A stretch of 33,268 nucleotides of DNA from Woeseia sp. (GTDB lineage Bacteria > Pseudomonadota > Gammaproteobacteria > Steroidobacterales > Woeseiaceae), in the NCBI GenBank assembly GCA_018701055.1, contig JABIUH010000214.1:1-33268 (forward strand), given 5' to 3'. The notes under the pieces were generated by a model that saw nothing but the letters and a program-made list of their open reading frames with translations, was not told the DNA's origin and searched no databases. The position numbers and the translations under genes were made by a program. Shown piece by piece: positions 18,557 to 26,597 of this stretch (its first letter is position 1; every line of letters starts with the position of its first letter).

Positions 18557-18649
18557 GGACCTGCTCGACCGGTCAATACTGCTTTTAAGATGGCATCTTT
18601 ACATCAATGACGGGATCAGATCCCTTTTCCACTCATTCTGGACCACCCA

Positions 18650-19459
18650 ATGACCTCAAAACGAATAAGTTTTCTTTCCTTAGCCGCTTTTTCTCTCGTG
18701 CTGATTGGATGCGGGCAAGCCGCAGACGAAGCCGAAAAAGTTGCAGTAACGCCTGGCGTAGAAGTACCGGTCGCCAGCAAGCCTGGTTTGGCCGCGCTTC
18801 TTGCCAACGATTCTCGTGCCGCAGAAGATCGTGACCGCGATGCGGCCCGTAAACAGACCGACGTAATCGGTTTTCTTGGCATTACGCCGGGAATGTCAGT
18901 AATTGATGTGATCGCGGCGGGTGGCTACTACACAGAGGTTTTGTCGTTAGCGGTTGGATCTGAAGGACACGTTGTCGCACAGAATCCGGCAATGGTCTTG
19001 CAGTTCAGCGATGGCGCCAACGAAAAAGCCATTAGTGCGCGACTTGCCGGTGACCGTCTGCCGAATGTCTCTCGTTTGAATATAGAGTTAACAGAACTCA
19101 CTGGCAGCGACACTCAATACGATGCAGCCATAACGGCACTAAATTATCACGACATTTACAACGGCTTCGGCGAAAAAGCGGCGGTAGGCGCATTGAAGGT
19201 GGCATTCAACAGCCTGAAACCGGGTGGTGTATTCGGCATCATTGATCATGAAGGTGTCGCAGGCAATGATAACGAAGCGATGCATCGAGGCGTTAACGCA
19301 GATGCAGTCCGCGTCGCGGAGGCAGCCGGCTTTATCGTTGAGGGCGATAGCGACATTTTGCAGTTGCACGACGACGACATGAGCCTTCCGGTTTTCGATG
19401 CTGCGGTACGCGGCAAAACAAACCGCTTCTTGCTCAAACTTCGTAAGCCGTCGGAATAG
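18650..19459 (+). CDS. Lipoprotein with a class I SAM-methyltransferase fold (COG4798-like)
   Basis: A 269-residue protein. The N-terminus is a lipoprotein signal ending LVLIGC with Cys21. The body has a Rossmann-type methyltransferase pattern: GMSVIDVIAAGGYYTEVLS (motif I in the variant form of this family), ALNYHDIYNG, LKPGGVFGIIDH and the late strand FLLKLRK. The family is annotated as predicted methyltransferase, but no reaction is established. Because SAM is not expected outside the cytoplasm, lipid anchoring of such a fold is puzzling. ATG 18650 is the only sensible start, though it has no good Shine-Dalgarno. It stands alone, diverging from prpB, and ends in a REP palindrome shared with the next, convergent gene. 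Confidence 0.8.
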   Translation: MTSKRISFLSLAAFSLVLIGCGQAADEAEKVAVTPGVEVPVASKPGLAALLANDSRAAEDRDRDAARKQTDVIGFLGITPGMSVIDVIAAGGYYTEVLSLAVGSEGHVVAQNPAMVLQFSDGANEKAISARLAGDRLPNVSRLNIELTELTGSDTQYDAAITALNYHDIYNGFGEKAAVGALKVAFNSLKPGGVFGIIDHEGVAGNDNEAMHRGVNADAVRVAEAAGFIVEGDSDILQLHDDDMSLPVFDAAVRGKTNRFLLKLRKPSE

Positions 19460-19466
19460 ATGCCTT

Positions 19467-19491
19467 GGGGTCAGAGTAATACTCTGACCCC
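19467..19491. repeat. REP-like palindrome (GGTCAGAG family), perfect copy
   Basis: Perfect 12-base arms GGGGTCAGAGTA and TACTCTGACCCC around one A. It lies between two convergent genes, 7 nt after the methyltransferase stop and 22 nt after the stop of the MhpD-like gene. A TTTGATTT tract follows on the plus strand, so it may act as a weak terminator. It is the cleanest copy in the window. Confidence 0.85.
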
Positions 19492-19513
19492 TTTGATTTA
19501 GGGCGCTTTAATT

Positions 19514-20377
19514 TTAAGGAACGAGGTCGACGTGCAACGACCCCATTCCAGTGAATTCGATTGTGGCGTTATCACCGGTGCTGACGATCAATGGATCGCA
19601 GACGGTTCCCGATACAACAAACTCTCCGGCTCGGAGATGCATCCCCCATTTAGGTAATTCGTTAGCGGCCCAAAGCAGTCCGGCAATCGGGTCTTCTCCC
19701 ATAATGCTCGTGGTTGAACCATGATTTGTTTCATCACCATTGACGGTTACACGTCCATCGATGTCCACAAAATTTAAGTCGGCTAAGTTATAGCGCTTAT
19801 CAGCCAAGACAACTCCGACAGCAATACCGTTGTCTACGATAGCGTGCTCCCGCGACGCCGGGAGTGTCGCGCGAAAGCCGACGAACTCCATCGCAATGCC
19901 GACCGAGTCGATGGCGGCAATGAGTTCATCACGCGTGACCACCGGACCCGGCAGGTCATGCTTTAAATAAAATACAATTTCCGGCTCTGCTCTAGCTTCG
20001 TCATAAGTGAAATAGCGAGTCGATACGGGTGTCCCTTCTTTGTACACGCGTTCGGACATGTAGTGACCGACGATAGGATCTAAGACTTCATCCGACGAGG
20101 CTTTGCGCGTCCAGCCCAGTTTCCACCCTACGTGCTCGTCCGTCTTACGACTTTCGATGAGTCGGCTTCGCTGAACCGCATATGCGCGCTCCCGACCGAG
20201 GTCTGGAAAGTGCTCGGCCAAAGCGCCGGTTTGCGTCCCATTCAATTCATGGTGCAGCATATGGTTCCGAATCGCCTCATTGCTGGAATCTGGCGTCAAC
20301 ACAGGCGACTCAGCGCCGTCCTGCCCATTTACCGGGTAAGCCATAAGGCTAAATATTAATATTGCAGCGCTGCGCAT
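19514..20377 (-). CDS. Exported MhpD-like (2-keto-4-pentenoate hydratase / FAH superfamily) protein
   Basis: A 287-residue protein from ATG 20377, which has GAGG 8 nt upstream. The first 18 residues (MRSAAILIFSLMAYPVNG) are a signal peptide. The rest follows the MhpD pattern: HVGWKLGWTRKASSDEV, PIVGHYMSERVY, EARAEPEIVFYLKHDL with likely metal-binding glutamates, and GIAMEFVGFR. These enzymes hydrate 2-hydroxypenta-2,4-dienoates or decarboxylate oxalocrotonate, normally in the cytoplasm. An exported form is unusual, so the substrate is unknown. A longer frame to 20545 exists but overlaps the divergent gene and lacks a ribosome site. It diverges from the Tat flavoprotein, sharing a 127-bp control region. 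Confidence 0.82.
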   Translation of the reverse strand: MRSAAILIFSLMAYPVNGQDGAESPVLTPDSSNEAIRNHMLHHELNGTQTGALAEHFPDLGRERAYAVQRSRLIESRKTDEHVGWKLGWTRKASSDEVLDPIVGHYMSERVYKEGTPVSTRYFTYDEARAEPEIVFYLKHDLPGPVVTRDELIAAIDSVGIAMEFVGFRATLPASREHAIVDNGIAVGVVLADKRYNLADLNFVDIDGRVTVNGDETNHGSTTSIMGEDPIAGLLWAANELPKWGMHLRAGEFVVSGTVCDPLIVSTGDNATIEFTGMGSLHVDLVP

Positions 20378-20441
20378 CGTCAATTCCTCAATGAAATTCC
20401 AGAGTTGATTCTGCAGTCTAGCTTGAAGGCGGCCATCTTTT

Positions 20442-20473
20442 GGAGTCAAAATAGGTGCTGACCTTTTGACACC
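20442..20473. promoter_or_regulatory. Candidate shared operator in the divergent promoter region
   Basis: GGAGTCAAAA and TTTTGACACC form a near-perfect inverted repeat, with AGGT and ACCT nested inside around GCTG. It lies midway between the divergent MhpD-like and flavoprotein genes. A TTGACA (20466-20471) falls in its right arm, but I see no well-spaced -10. Confidence 0.4.
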
Positions 20474-20504
20474 ACCACAATCGTTATTGGGCTGAGGAAA
20501 TATC

Positions 20505-22388
20505 GTGAAAAAATCTGATCGTCTTCTGGGTATGGATCGCGACATTAGTCGTCGCGATTTTCTTAATGGCGTCAGTGTTGCGGTTGGCGCGTCAGTCTTA
20601 CCCGGAACGACTTCCGCTCAGGATGTCGGCGCTCAGGATGTGCCCGGCTACTACCCACCAGGACTAAGCGGGCTGCGCGGTTCCCATCCTGGGTCTTTCG
20701 AAGCGGCGCATAGTATGCGTGATGGCGCGTCATTCTCCGCTCAAGATTTGGGCGAACAATATGACCTTGTCGTGGTTGGCGCAGGTATCAGTGGACTGTC
20801 GGCCGCGTATTTTTACCAGCAGGAAATGGGTCACGATGCCAAAATTTTGATTTTGGATAATCACGACGATTTCGGCGGCCACGCAAAACGAAATGAATTC
20901 GAGATTGACGGCAAAAACATCATTGGCTACGGCGGTACCATGCTCATTGAAGCGCCGAGCGGATATCCGGAAAACGCAAAACGTCTAATCAAAGAATTAG
21001 GCATCGACACAGACCGTTTCTACGACTATTTCGATCAGGAACTATTCGCTTCTCTGGGTCTTCAGCGCGGCCTGTTTTTCGACAAAGAAACATTTGGTGC
21101 AGATCATTTGGCCGTCGGCAGCATGATCGACCCGGAGATGTTTGCAGAGTCGCCCCTATCTGCTGAGGGCAAAGCGGACTTACTACGTTTGTTCAAAGAC
21201 GAACGCCATTATTTGGACGATGTGCCGCCAGCGAAGCGCGCTGCCTTTCTTGCCAACATGGACTATCAAACTTACTTATCTGAACGCGCCGGCATGGGTG
21301 ATGAAGCATTAAAGGTCATGTTGTCGGCCGCACGCGGCGTATGGGCAGTGAATATCGATGCGTATCCGGCAGACGCAGCCTGGAGTGGTGGCTATCCCGG
21401 TTTTGGTGATCTGAATCTTAGGGCCGAATCGTATCGCCGCGAAAGCGATCATGAAGAACCCAATATTTTTCACTTCCCGGATGGCAACGCCACGATTGCG
21501 CGCTTACTCGTTCGGAAGATGATCCCGGCCGTGGCAGCGGGTAGCACGATGGAAGACGTCGTCGCTGCGCGATTCGATTACCGTCAGTTGGACCAGCCAA
21601 AATCACCGGTACGGGTGCGCCTGAATAGCACCGTCGTGCGCGCACAACACGCAAATGACGATCTTTCAAAGCCGGTAACTGTCTCGTACTTTCGTGACGG
21701 TAAGGTGCGTAGCGTACAGGCCGCTAAAGTTGTTATGGCTTGCTACAACGCAATCATTCCGCACATATGCCCGGAGATGCCAGTGAAGCAAAAAACAGCC
21801 CTTTCGAATTGCGTACGCGCACCGCTTGTTTACACTAATGTTTTGATTCGAAATTGGCGTAGTTTTGCGAAATTGGGCGTCAGTCGCATTAACTGTCCAG
21901 GCGGCTATCACAGTGGAGTGACACTCGACTACCCGGTCAGCCTTGGTGGCTATGATTTTGCCAAAACGCCGGATGACCCGATCGTATTACACCTCACTCG
22001 AGTACCAGGCCAGCCGGGACTGAGTGCAAACGAACAATTTACGGCGGGTAAGCGTGATCTGCTTGCGACGTCTTTCGAAACATTTGAAAGGAATATTCGC
22101 GACCAGTTGTCGCGAATTCTAGCCCCGGGCGGTTTTGACGCTGCACGTGATATTGCAGGCATCACAGTGAATCGCTGGCCGCATGGTTACGCCTATGGCT
22201 ACGATCCGGAATCGGATCGCGTCGCGTTCGAGCCCAGCCGCTGGCCAGCAGAAAAACGACACTGGGAATTGGGCAGTCGACCGTTCGGCAACATTAGCAT
22301 CGCATCAACCGATGCCGCTTCGAACGCGATGACTGAATCGGCAATCGAAGAGGCGCACCGGGCCGTTAACGACCTGAGGAACCTCTGA
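20505..22388 (+). CDS. Tat-exported FAD-dependent oxidoreductase, spermidine dehydrogenase (SpdH)-like
   Basis: A 627-residue protein. Residues 15-38 are a twin-arginine signal (SRRDFL then a hydrophobic stretch to TTSA). After the segment YYPPGLSGLRGSHPGSFEA comes the FAD-binding motif VVVGAGISGLSAAY (Gly92, Gly94, Gly97), then GGHAKRNEFEIDG and the long amine-oxidase-like body. These features resemble periplasmic SpdH flavoproteins that oxidise polyamines. Substrate is inferred from family resemblance only. Export by Tat means FAD is bound before transport. The start is GTG 20505 with GAGGAAA 7 nt upstream. Its stop is 4 nt from the convergent serine hydrolase, and its divergent partner is another exported enzyme. 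Confidence 0.85.
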   Translation: MKKSDRLLGMDRDISRRDFLNGVSVAVGASVLPGTTSAQDVGAQDVPGYYPPGLSGLRGSHPGSFEAAHSMRDGASFSAQDLGEQYDLVVVGAGISGLSAAYFYQQEMGHDAKILILDNHDDFGGHAKRNEFEIDGKNIIGYGGTMLIEAPSGYPENAKRLIKELGIDTDRFYDYFDQELFASLGLQRGLFFDKETFGADHLAVGSMIDPEMFAESPLSAEGKADLLRLFKDERHYLDDVPPAKRAAFLANMDYQTYLSERAGMGDEALKVMLSAARGVWAVNIDAYPADAAWSGGYPGFGDLNLRAESYRRESDHEEPNIFHFPDGNATIARLLVRKMIPAVAAGSTMEDVVAARFDYRQLDQPKSPVRVRLNSTVVRAQHANDDLSKPVTVSYFRDGKVRSVQAAKVVMACYNAIIPHICPEMPVKQKTALSNCVRAPLVYTNVLIRNWRSFAKLGVSRINCPGGYHSGVTLDYPVSLGGYDFAKTPDDPIVLHLTRVPGQPGLSANEQFTAGKRDLLATSFETFERNIRDQLSRILAPGGFDAARDIAGITVNRWPHGYAYGYDPESDRVAFEPSRWPAEKRHWELGSRPFGNISIASTDAASNAMTESAIEEAHRAVNDLRNL

Positions 22389-22392
22389 TCCG

Positions 22393-23658
22393 CTATTCCA
22401 ACGCCTGATAAACCAGTGTTTTAAACCGTGCAGTAATATCGCTTTCGGTCGGTCTAATCTGAGTCATGATGACACCAATTAATTGTTCGCTCGGGTCTAT
22501 CCAATAGGAAGTATTGAACGCGCCGCCCCAGGTATAAACACCTTGCGAACCGAGCTCTCCATTCGCACCAATATCATCGATGACTTGAAACCCTAGTCCG
22601 AATTCCGCAACACCATCACCATCCATATCGATTCTTGGTGTACGCATCAGTTCGACAGACTTTCGTCCTACCAGCCGGTTTCCATCAAGCTCTCCATCGT
22701 TGAGGAGCATTTCAACGAAGCGTGCATAGTCTGATGTTGTTGACGACAAACCCGCACCGCCTGAAAAGTACGTCATGGCACCGGCGACTGGATAATTGGT
22801 GTTGCCAAGATCGGTGAACGCATCATCAGTATAGGGAACCAATTCTCCGTCTACTTCAGCATACAAAGCGACCAATCGATCGTGTTTATCAGCGGGCAAG
22901 TAGAAGTGAGTATCATGCATCTCAAGGGGTAAGAAAATTTCGTTACGAAAATATTCGTTCAACGGGCGGCCGGATACCACTTCAATCAGATAGCCCAGAA
23001 GGTCGGTGCTAAGGCCGTAATTCCACCGGCTACCCGGATCAAACAACAACGGCAACTTGGCAAGTTTCGCCATTTGTAACGCCAAACGCTCGTCCTGATC
23101 CGTAAGCCCGTCGATGATTCCGTTCGCGACGTAGGTTTTTTGAATCGGCGAGGGAATAAACGGATATCCGAGTCCCGAAGAATGCGTCAGCAAATCAACA
23201 ATGCGAATTTCTCGGCTCGCCGCGCGAGATTCTGTCACCACCCCTTCGTCGTCGACCGTCACCATGACCTGGGGATCTGCAAAAGCTGGGATGTATTTCG
23301 ATATCGGATCATTTAATTGAAACAGACCCTGTTCGTAAAGCTGCATAACGCCAACGGTGGTAATCGCTTTGGTCATTGAGGCGATGCGAAAAATTGATTC
23401 ATTTCGCATTGGCTCTTGCGCTTCTATATCGGCAAAGCCGAAACTTTTGTGATAAATCGTCTCGCCTTTTCTGGAGACCAATGCGACTGCACCCGGAATT
23501 CTTCCCGCTTCGACCTCAGCAATAATTGCTGTATCAATTCTGTCCAGGCGCTCAGCAACGAAGCCCGGCGTGCTGAGCCCGTCGAAATTGAAGTCTGTCT
23601 GCACTGCACACCCGGCGATAAGCCACATTGCAGCCAAATACGACATTGTTTTTTTCAT
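22393..23658 (-). CDS. Lipoprotein serine hydrolase, beta-lactamase class C / EstB fold
   Basis: A 421-residue protein with a lipobox (IAGC, Cys17). The catalytic motif SxxK is SMTK (Ser94, Lys97), the tyrosine motif is Tyr214 in NYGLSTD, and the third motif is WGG in YTWGGAFNTSYW, the variant seen in family VIII esterases instead of KTG or HTG. It is therefore more likely an esterase or peptide/amide hydrolase than an antibiotic-resistance enzyme. It sits in the outer or inner membrane facing the periplasm. ATG 23658 follows a weak AGGT. It is the last gene of the MBL-acuI-hydrolase group, 20 nt after acuI. Confidence 0.9.
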   Translation of the reverse strand: MKKTMSYLAAMWLIAGCAVQTDFNFDGLSTPGFVAERLDRIDTAIIAEVEAGRIPGAVALVSRKGETIYHKSFGFADIEAQEPMRNESIFRIASMTKAITTVGVMQLYEQGLFQLNDPISKYIPAFADPQVMVTVDDEGVVTESRAASREIRIVDLLTHSSGLGYPFIPSPIQKTYVANGIIDGLTDQDERLALQMAKLAKLPLLFDPGSRWNYGLSTDLLGYLIEVVSGRPLNEYFRNEIFLPLEMHDTHFYLPADKHDRLVALYAEVDGELVPYTDDAFTDLGNTNYPVAGAMTYFSGGAGLSSTTSDYARFVEMLLNDGELDGNRLVGRKSVELMRTPRIDMDGDGVAEFGLGFQVIDDIGANGELGSQGVYTWGGAFNTSYWIDPSEQLIGVIMTQIRPTESDITARFKTLVYQALE

Positions 23659-23678
23659 TGCGCGTACCTGTTGGTCAT

Positions 23679-24671
23679 TTATTTGCTAATTTCGACCACT
23701 GTTCTACCGACGACGCCACCGTCAATATACGCTTGAAAAGCATCAGGCAAGTCCGCGAACCCAATTGTGTTACCAGCGATCTTATCCAGATGGCGGGGTT
23801 TTAAGTCTGCACCTATGCGCTTCCATACCTGAAGTCGCAAGTGGCGTGGTGTATCCACTGAATTAATCCCGAGCAAACAAACGGCGCGAAGAATGAACGG
23901 CAGCACGGTCGTGTTGAGTTCATGGCTTGCAGCAAGTCCAATGCTGGCGATATTGCCGCCATAATCAGTTGTGCGGGTGAGCCAGGTCAGTACGTCGCCG
24001 CCCAGGTTATCTATCGCACCGGCCCAGGTGGCTTTTTCCATTGGGCGCTTACCAAGATCGAGCTCGCTGCGAACCAAAACACTCCGCGCACCAATCGATT
24101 GTAAGTAGTCAGCTTGTTCTGCTTTGCCGGTCAAGGCGACCGCTTCGTAGCCACGAGCATCGAGCATATCCAGCGCGATACTGCCAACGCCGCCTGTTGC
24201 ACCCGTCACCACAATCGGACCGCTTTCAGGAAGCTGGCTGTTTTGTTCCATACGATGGATCGCCAGAGCGGCCGTATAGCCAGCCGTGCCAATTTGCATC
24301 GCCTCTTTGGCCGTCATGCCCTCAGGTACTGGAACCACGGAATCAGCTGCCACTCGAGCAACTTCTGAGTATCCACCATCGCGCGTCTCGCTGAGGCCAC
24401 AGCCGTTCACCAACACCGTGTCGCCAGCCGAAAACTCGTCACTTTCAGAACTAACGACGGTCCCCGCCAGATCGATACCGCCGACGAGCGGAAAGCTGCG
24501 TAAAATTCGTCCGGCACCAGTAGCCGCCAACGCATCTTTATAGTTGATCGTGGAATGCGAGACGTCAATGACAACCTCGCCCGGGGTCAAATCATCCAAA
24601 CTTAGGTCGGTAAAATCGGCAACGATGCCGGCGTCAGTTTGGTCAATACGATATGCACGAAATTTACTCAT
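23679..24671 (-). CDS. acuI: Acryloyl-CoA reductase AcuI (YhdH/YhfP-type MDR)
   Basis: A 330-residue medium-chain dehydrogenase/reductase without the structural zinc region. The substrate-side HSTINYKDALAATGAGRILR and GGIDLAGTV are typical of YhdH/AcuI. The NADP-binding loop is VTGATGGVGSIALDML, and KATWAGAIDNLGG plus TTVLPFILRAVCLLGINSV continue the E. coli AcuI pattern. It reduces acryloyl-CoA to propionyl-CoA with NADPH, detoxifying acrylate, for example from DMSP. The product feeds the PrpBCD pathway 5 kb away. ATG 24671 has GGAG 6 nt upstream; it begins 13 nt after the MBL gene and is followed by the serine hydrolase. Confidence 0.92.
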   Translation of the reverse strand: MSKFRAYRIDQTDAGIVADFTDLSLDDLTPGEVVIDVSHSTINYKDALAATGAGRILRSFPLVGGIDLAGTVVSSESDEFSAGDTVLVNGCGLSETRDGGYSEVARVAADSVVPVPEGMTAKEAMQIGTAGYTAALAIHRMEQNSQLPESGPIVVTGATGGVGSIALDMLDARGYEAVALTGKAEQADYLQSIGARSVLVRSELDLGKRPMEKATWAGAIDNLGGDVLTWLTRTTDYGGNIASIGLAASHELNTTVLPFILRAVCLLGINSVDTPRHLRLQVWKRIGADLKPRHLDKIAGNTIGFADLPDAFQAYIDGGVVGRTVVEISK

Positions 24672-24684
24672 TAGTACTCCGGGT

Positions 24685-25638
24685 TTACAGATGATCGAGC
24701 CAAAACTCGAGTCCCATAGTGTTCAATACAACATCGATCTCTACGATATGGTTGATCTGTTCAACGCTACCACTGAAACCGTGCAGGTCGAGTTCGCTTT
24801 GAAAATAAGCATACAGGCTCGCATGCATGTTTTCCGTACGAGAATCGTCATTGGCATGGTTTTTGGCAATCGCGACGAAATCATCGATACGCTTATGCAT
24901 ATCCTCGGCCAGTTTCGGTAAGCCGCAAACCTCACTGTAGTGCGTTAAATAAAGCTTGTCGGGTGACAGTCCCATAATGCGATCGATTGCTTTATGCGCT
25001 TCGGGCGGATCAAAATTAATCGGTGTAGTGGTTGGGTAAATAAACTCACCGGCTGCCGTGTCAAATTCGCGATACGACAAACCAAAACTGTCGCCGGTGA
25101 ACACGCCTGCGGATTGCGGATCGTTCAATACGTAGTGGTGTCGAGCATGGCCTTCGACGAATAAACATTGCATTTCACGTCCCGCGAAATCGATGCTTTG
25201 CTCATCGTCTACAACAACAATGCGGTCAGCATCGATTGGAACAATTTCACCGTAAAGTTCGGCGAATCTTTTCTCGCCATAAACGGCCCGTGCACCACGG
25301 ACTAACTTTTTCGGGTCAACCATGTGTGGCGCACCGCGTGGATGCAGGACCGCTTTCGCGTTCGGTAGTTTCTGCATAAGCAGGCCCGCACCGCCAGCAT
25401 GATCAAGATGTACATGGGTTAGGAAAACATAGTCGACGCTCGCCACATCGACATTGTTTTTTTCAAGAACTGCAAGCAGGTTGGGGATGGAGTCATTCGC
25501 ACCGGTATCGACGAATGCTGCGCGATCATTTTCGACAATCAAATGACTGGCATCAAATAACGGTCGAAGATGATCAGTATCGATTGCGGTAATACCACCT
25601 TCCAAGCGAGTCGTTCTTGGTTGTTCGCCGAGTGTCAT
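24685..25638 (-). CDS. MBL-fold metallo-hydrolase
   Basis: A 317-residue protein from ATG 25638 (MTLGEQPRTTRLEGGITAID). The metal motif is THVHLDH (His75, His77, Asp79, His80), with further ligands in EGHARHHY, TGDSFGLS and LTHYSEV, giving a full two-metal site. The C-terminal 100 residues form a helical extension. There is no signal peptide. It resembles general glyoxalase-II/lactonase-like hydrolases; the substrate is unknown. It opens an apparent three-gene operon with acuI and a serine hydrolase, so it may act on a thioester or a related compound. The longer frame to 25743 is rejected, because it runs through a palindromic repeat region and is arginine-rich. Confidence 0.85.
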   Translation of the reverse strand: MTLGEQPRTTRLEGGITAIDTDHLRPLFDASHLIVENDRAAFVDTGANDSIPNLLAVLEKNNVDVASVDYVFLTHVHLDHAGGAGLLMQKLPNAKAVLHPRGAPHMVDPKKLVRGARAVYGEKRFAELYGEIVPIDADRIVVVDDEQSIDFAGREMQCLFVEGHARHHYVLNDPQSAGVFTGDSFGLSYREFDTAAGEFIYPTTTPINFDPPEAHKAIDRIMGLSPDKLYLTHYSEVCGLPKLAEDMHKRIDDFVAIAKNHANDDSRTENMHASLYAYFQSELDLHGFSGSVEQINHIVEIDVVLNTMGLEFWLDHL

Positions 25639-25675
25639 CGCTGCTGGTCCAACAAGGTAGATTTGATGGGCGCAG

Positions 25676-25788
25676 AGCCACCCGGGTGGCTCCCTTCGGG
25701 CGCGTCGCGAAGCGGTCGTCCGCGGTGTTGCACCTCGTGGCAAGGACTAGCCATTACCGGCAAGACGCGCTTAGCAGTCAACCGCTTC
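25676..25788. repeat. Palindrome-rich block upstream of the MBL gene
   Basis: It begins with a perfect 16-nt palindrome AGCCACCCGGGTGGCT (25676-25691). Two further inverted pairs interleave: GCGCGTC (25700) with GACGCGC (25764), and GAAGCGGT (25709) with ACCGCTTC (25781). The block is GC-rich compared with its flanks and codes for nothing recognisable. It may be a dispersed repeat or a structured leader of the MBL mRNA; the crossing pairs would allow a pseudoknot. Confidence 0.45.
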
Positions 25789-25836
25789 ACAACTCGCTGA
25801 ACCCCCATCAAACCTACCGTGGTGGACCACTAGCAA

Positions 25837-26433
25837 CTACTCAAGTGTTTCTAATCCATCCATAGACGCATAGAAGTCCGCAATCGCCTCGATATCCGCA
25901 TCGCTCAAAGTTGCCGCAAATGCTGTCATGACATTTCCGCTGCGAGTGCCATCTTTGTATTGATGTAGTGTGTGTTGCAGATAATCGGAATGTTGCCCCG
26001 CCAACGTTGGTGGTTTCGGCGCTACGCCCTCGCCATCCGCGCCGTGACAAGTCACACAGACCCCAGCGGCCGCAGATCCCGCAACCATCTCGGCCGTTGC
26101 TGAATCGTTAACAGGCTCATTTAGGTCGAGCCAGTTCAAAATATCGGCGATATTCAGATCGGTTAAGGAGCTTGCCTGTGCCTGCATCGTCGGGTGCGGC
26201 CGAGAACCCTCCCTATACGCCCTGAGAGCGGCTTCGACATAGCTCCGGCTTTGCCCGCCGAGCTTAGGGACTCGATAGGATGGATACGCGTTGCGTTGCC
26301 CCTCAATGCCATGGCAACCGAGACAGGTAAAACCAAGTTGTCGGCCTTGCTCAATGCTGCCCTCGGCTAAACCGGTCCGTGGCCAGGCGACTATAGCGGC
26401 GACAAGAATCCCCACAGCGAAACGACGAGTCAT
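25837..26433 (-). CDS. Periplasmic dihaem cytochrome c (c4 type)
   Basis: A 198-residue protein with a signal peptide (about 1-23, ending TGLA). Two haem sites are CLGCH (Cys37, Cys40, His41) and CVTCH (Cys126, Cys129, His130). Met83 in HPTMQAQA, and the Met in GNVMTAF, are the likely axial ligands. Two similar halves, each ending in LTDLNIADILNWL or LSDADIEAIADFY, give the c4 layout. It carries electrons to a terminal oxidase or other periplasmic partner. ATG 26433 has no strong ribosome site. It stands alone, diverging from the DUF945 gene, with the MBL group downstream on the same strand. Confidence 0.93.
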   Translation of the reverse strand: MTRRFAVGILVAAIVAWPRTGLAEGSIEQGRQLGFTCLGCHGIEGQRNAYPSYRVPKLGGQSRSYVEAALRAYREGSRPHPTMQAQASSLTDLNIADILNWLDLNEPVNDSATAEMVAGSAAAGVCVTCHGADGEGVAPKPPTLAGQHSDYLQHTLHQYKDGTRSGNVMTAFAATLSDADIEAIADFYASMDGLETLE

Positions 26434-26465
26434 AGTGTGTCCGAACTAAACAAGGTGATGATATA

Positions 26466-26485
26466 GCCGTGGTGCTAGCCACGGC
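26466..26485. other. Hairpin in the cytochrome/DUF945 intergenic region
   Basis: GCCGTGG, loop TGCTAG, CCACGGC: a perfect 7-bp GC-rich stem 33 bp upstream of the cytochrome start. There is no T-run. It may be a leader structure or an operator half; nothing more can be said. Confidence 0.35.
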
Positions 26486-26597
26486 CTCCTGAAGTGGTAA
26501 TGGTAGTGACTGTCGTCGTGTATTTCCACATTGAACGGCATCATTTGTGAGGTGCGTGCTAGGATCTTTACCCTGTTCTTTTTGAAGATTCCTATAA

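Larger units (their letters stand above)
18351..18649. other. prpB / methyltransferase-lipoprotein divergent intergenic region
   Basis: About 300 bp with no gene. It holds the inverted repeat at 18381-18408, a GC-rich hairpin around 18478-18495 (GCCAGCC, TGAA, GGCCGGC), a perfect DnaA-box 9-mer at 18548, a possible minus-strand promoter (TTGACC 18571-18576 with GATAAA 18 bp on), and a short palindrome GGGATCAGATCCC at 18612-18624 followed by TTTT. The last may be a shrunken member of the GGTCAGAG palindromes. Promoter assignments here are weak. Confidence 0.4.

Noticed and set aside
20378-20545. A 56-residue extension of the MhpD-like protein
   Set aside because: It would run through the divergent control region into the flavoprotein gene and would bury the signal peptide that begins at ATG 20377.
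25639-25743. A 35-residue arginine/proline-rich extension of the MBL protein
   Set aside because: It is encoded by the palindrome-rich block and does not look like an MBL N-terminus.
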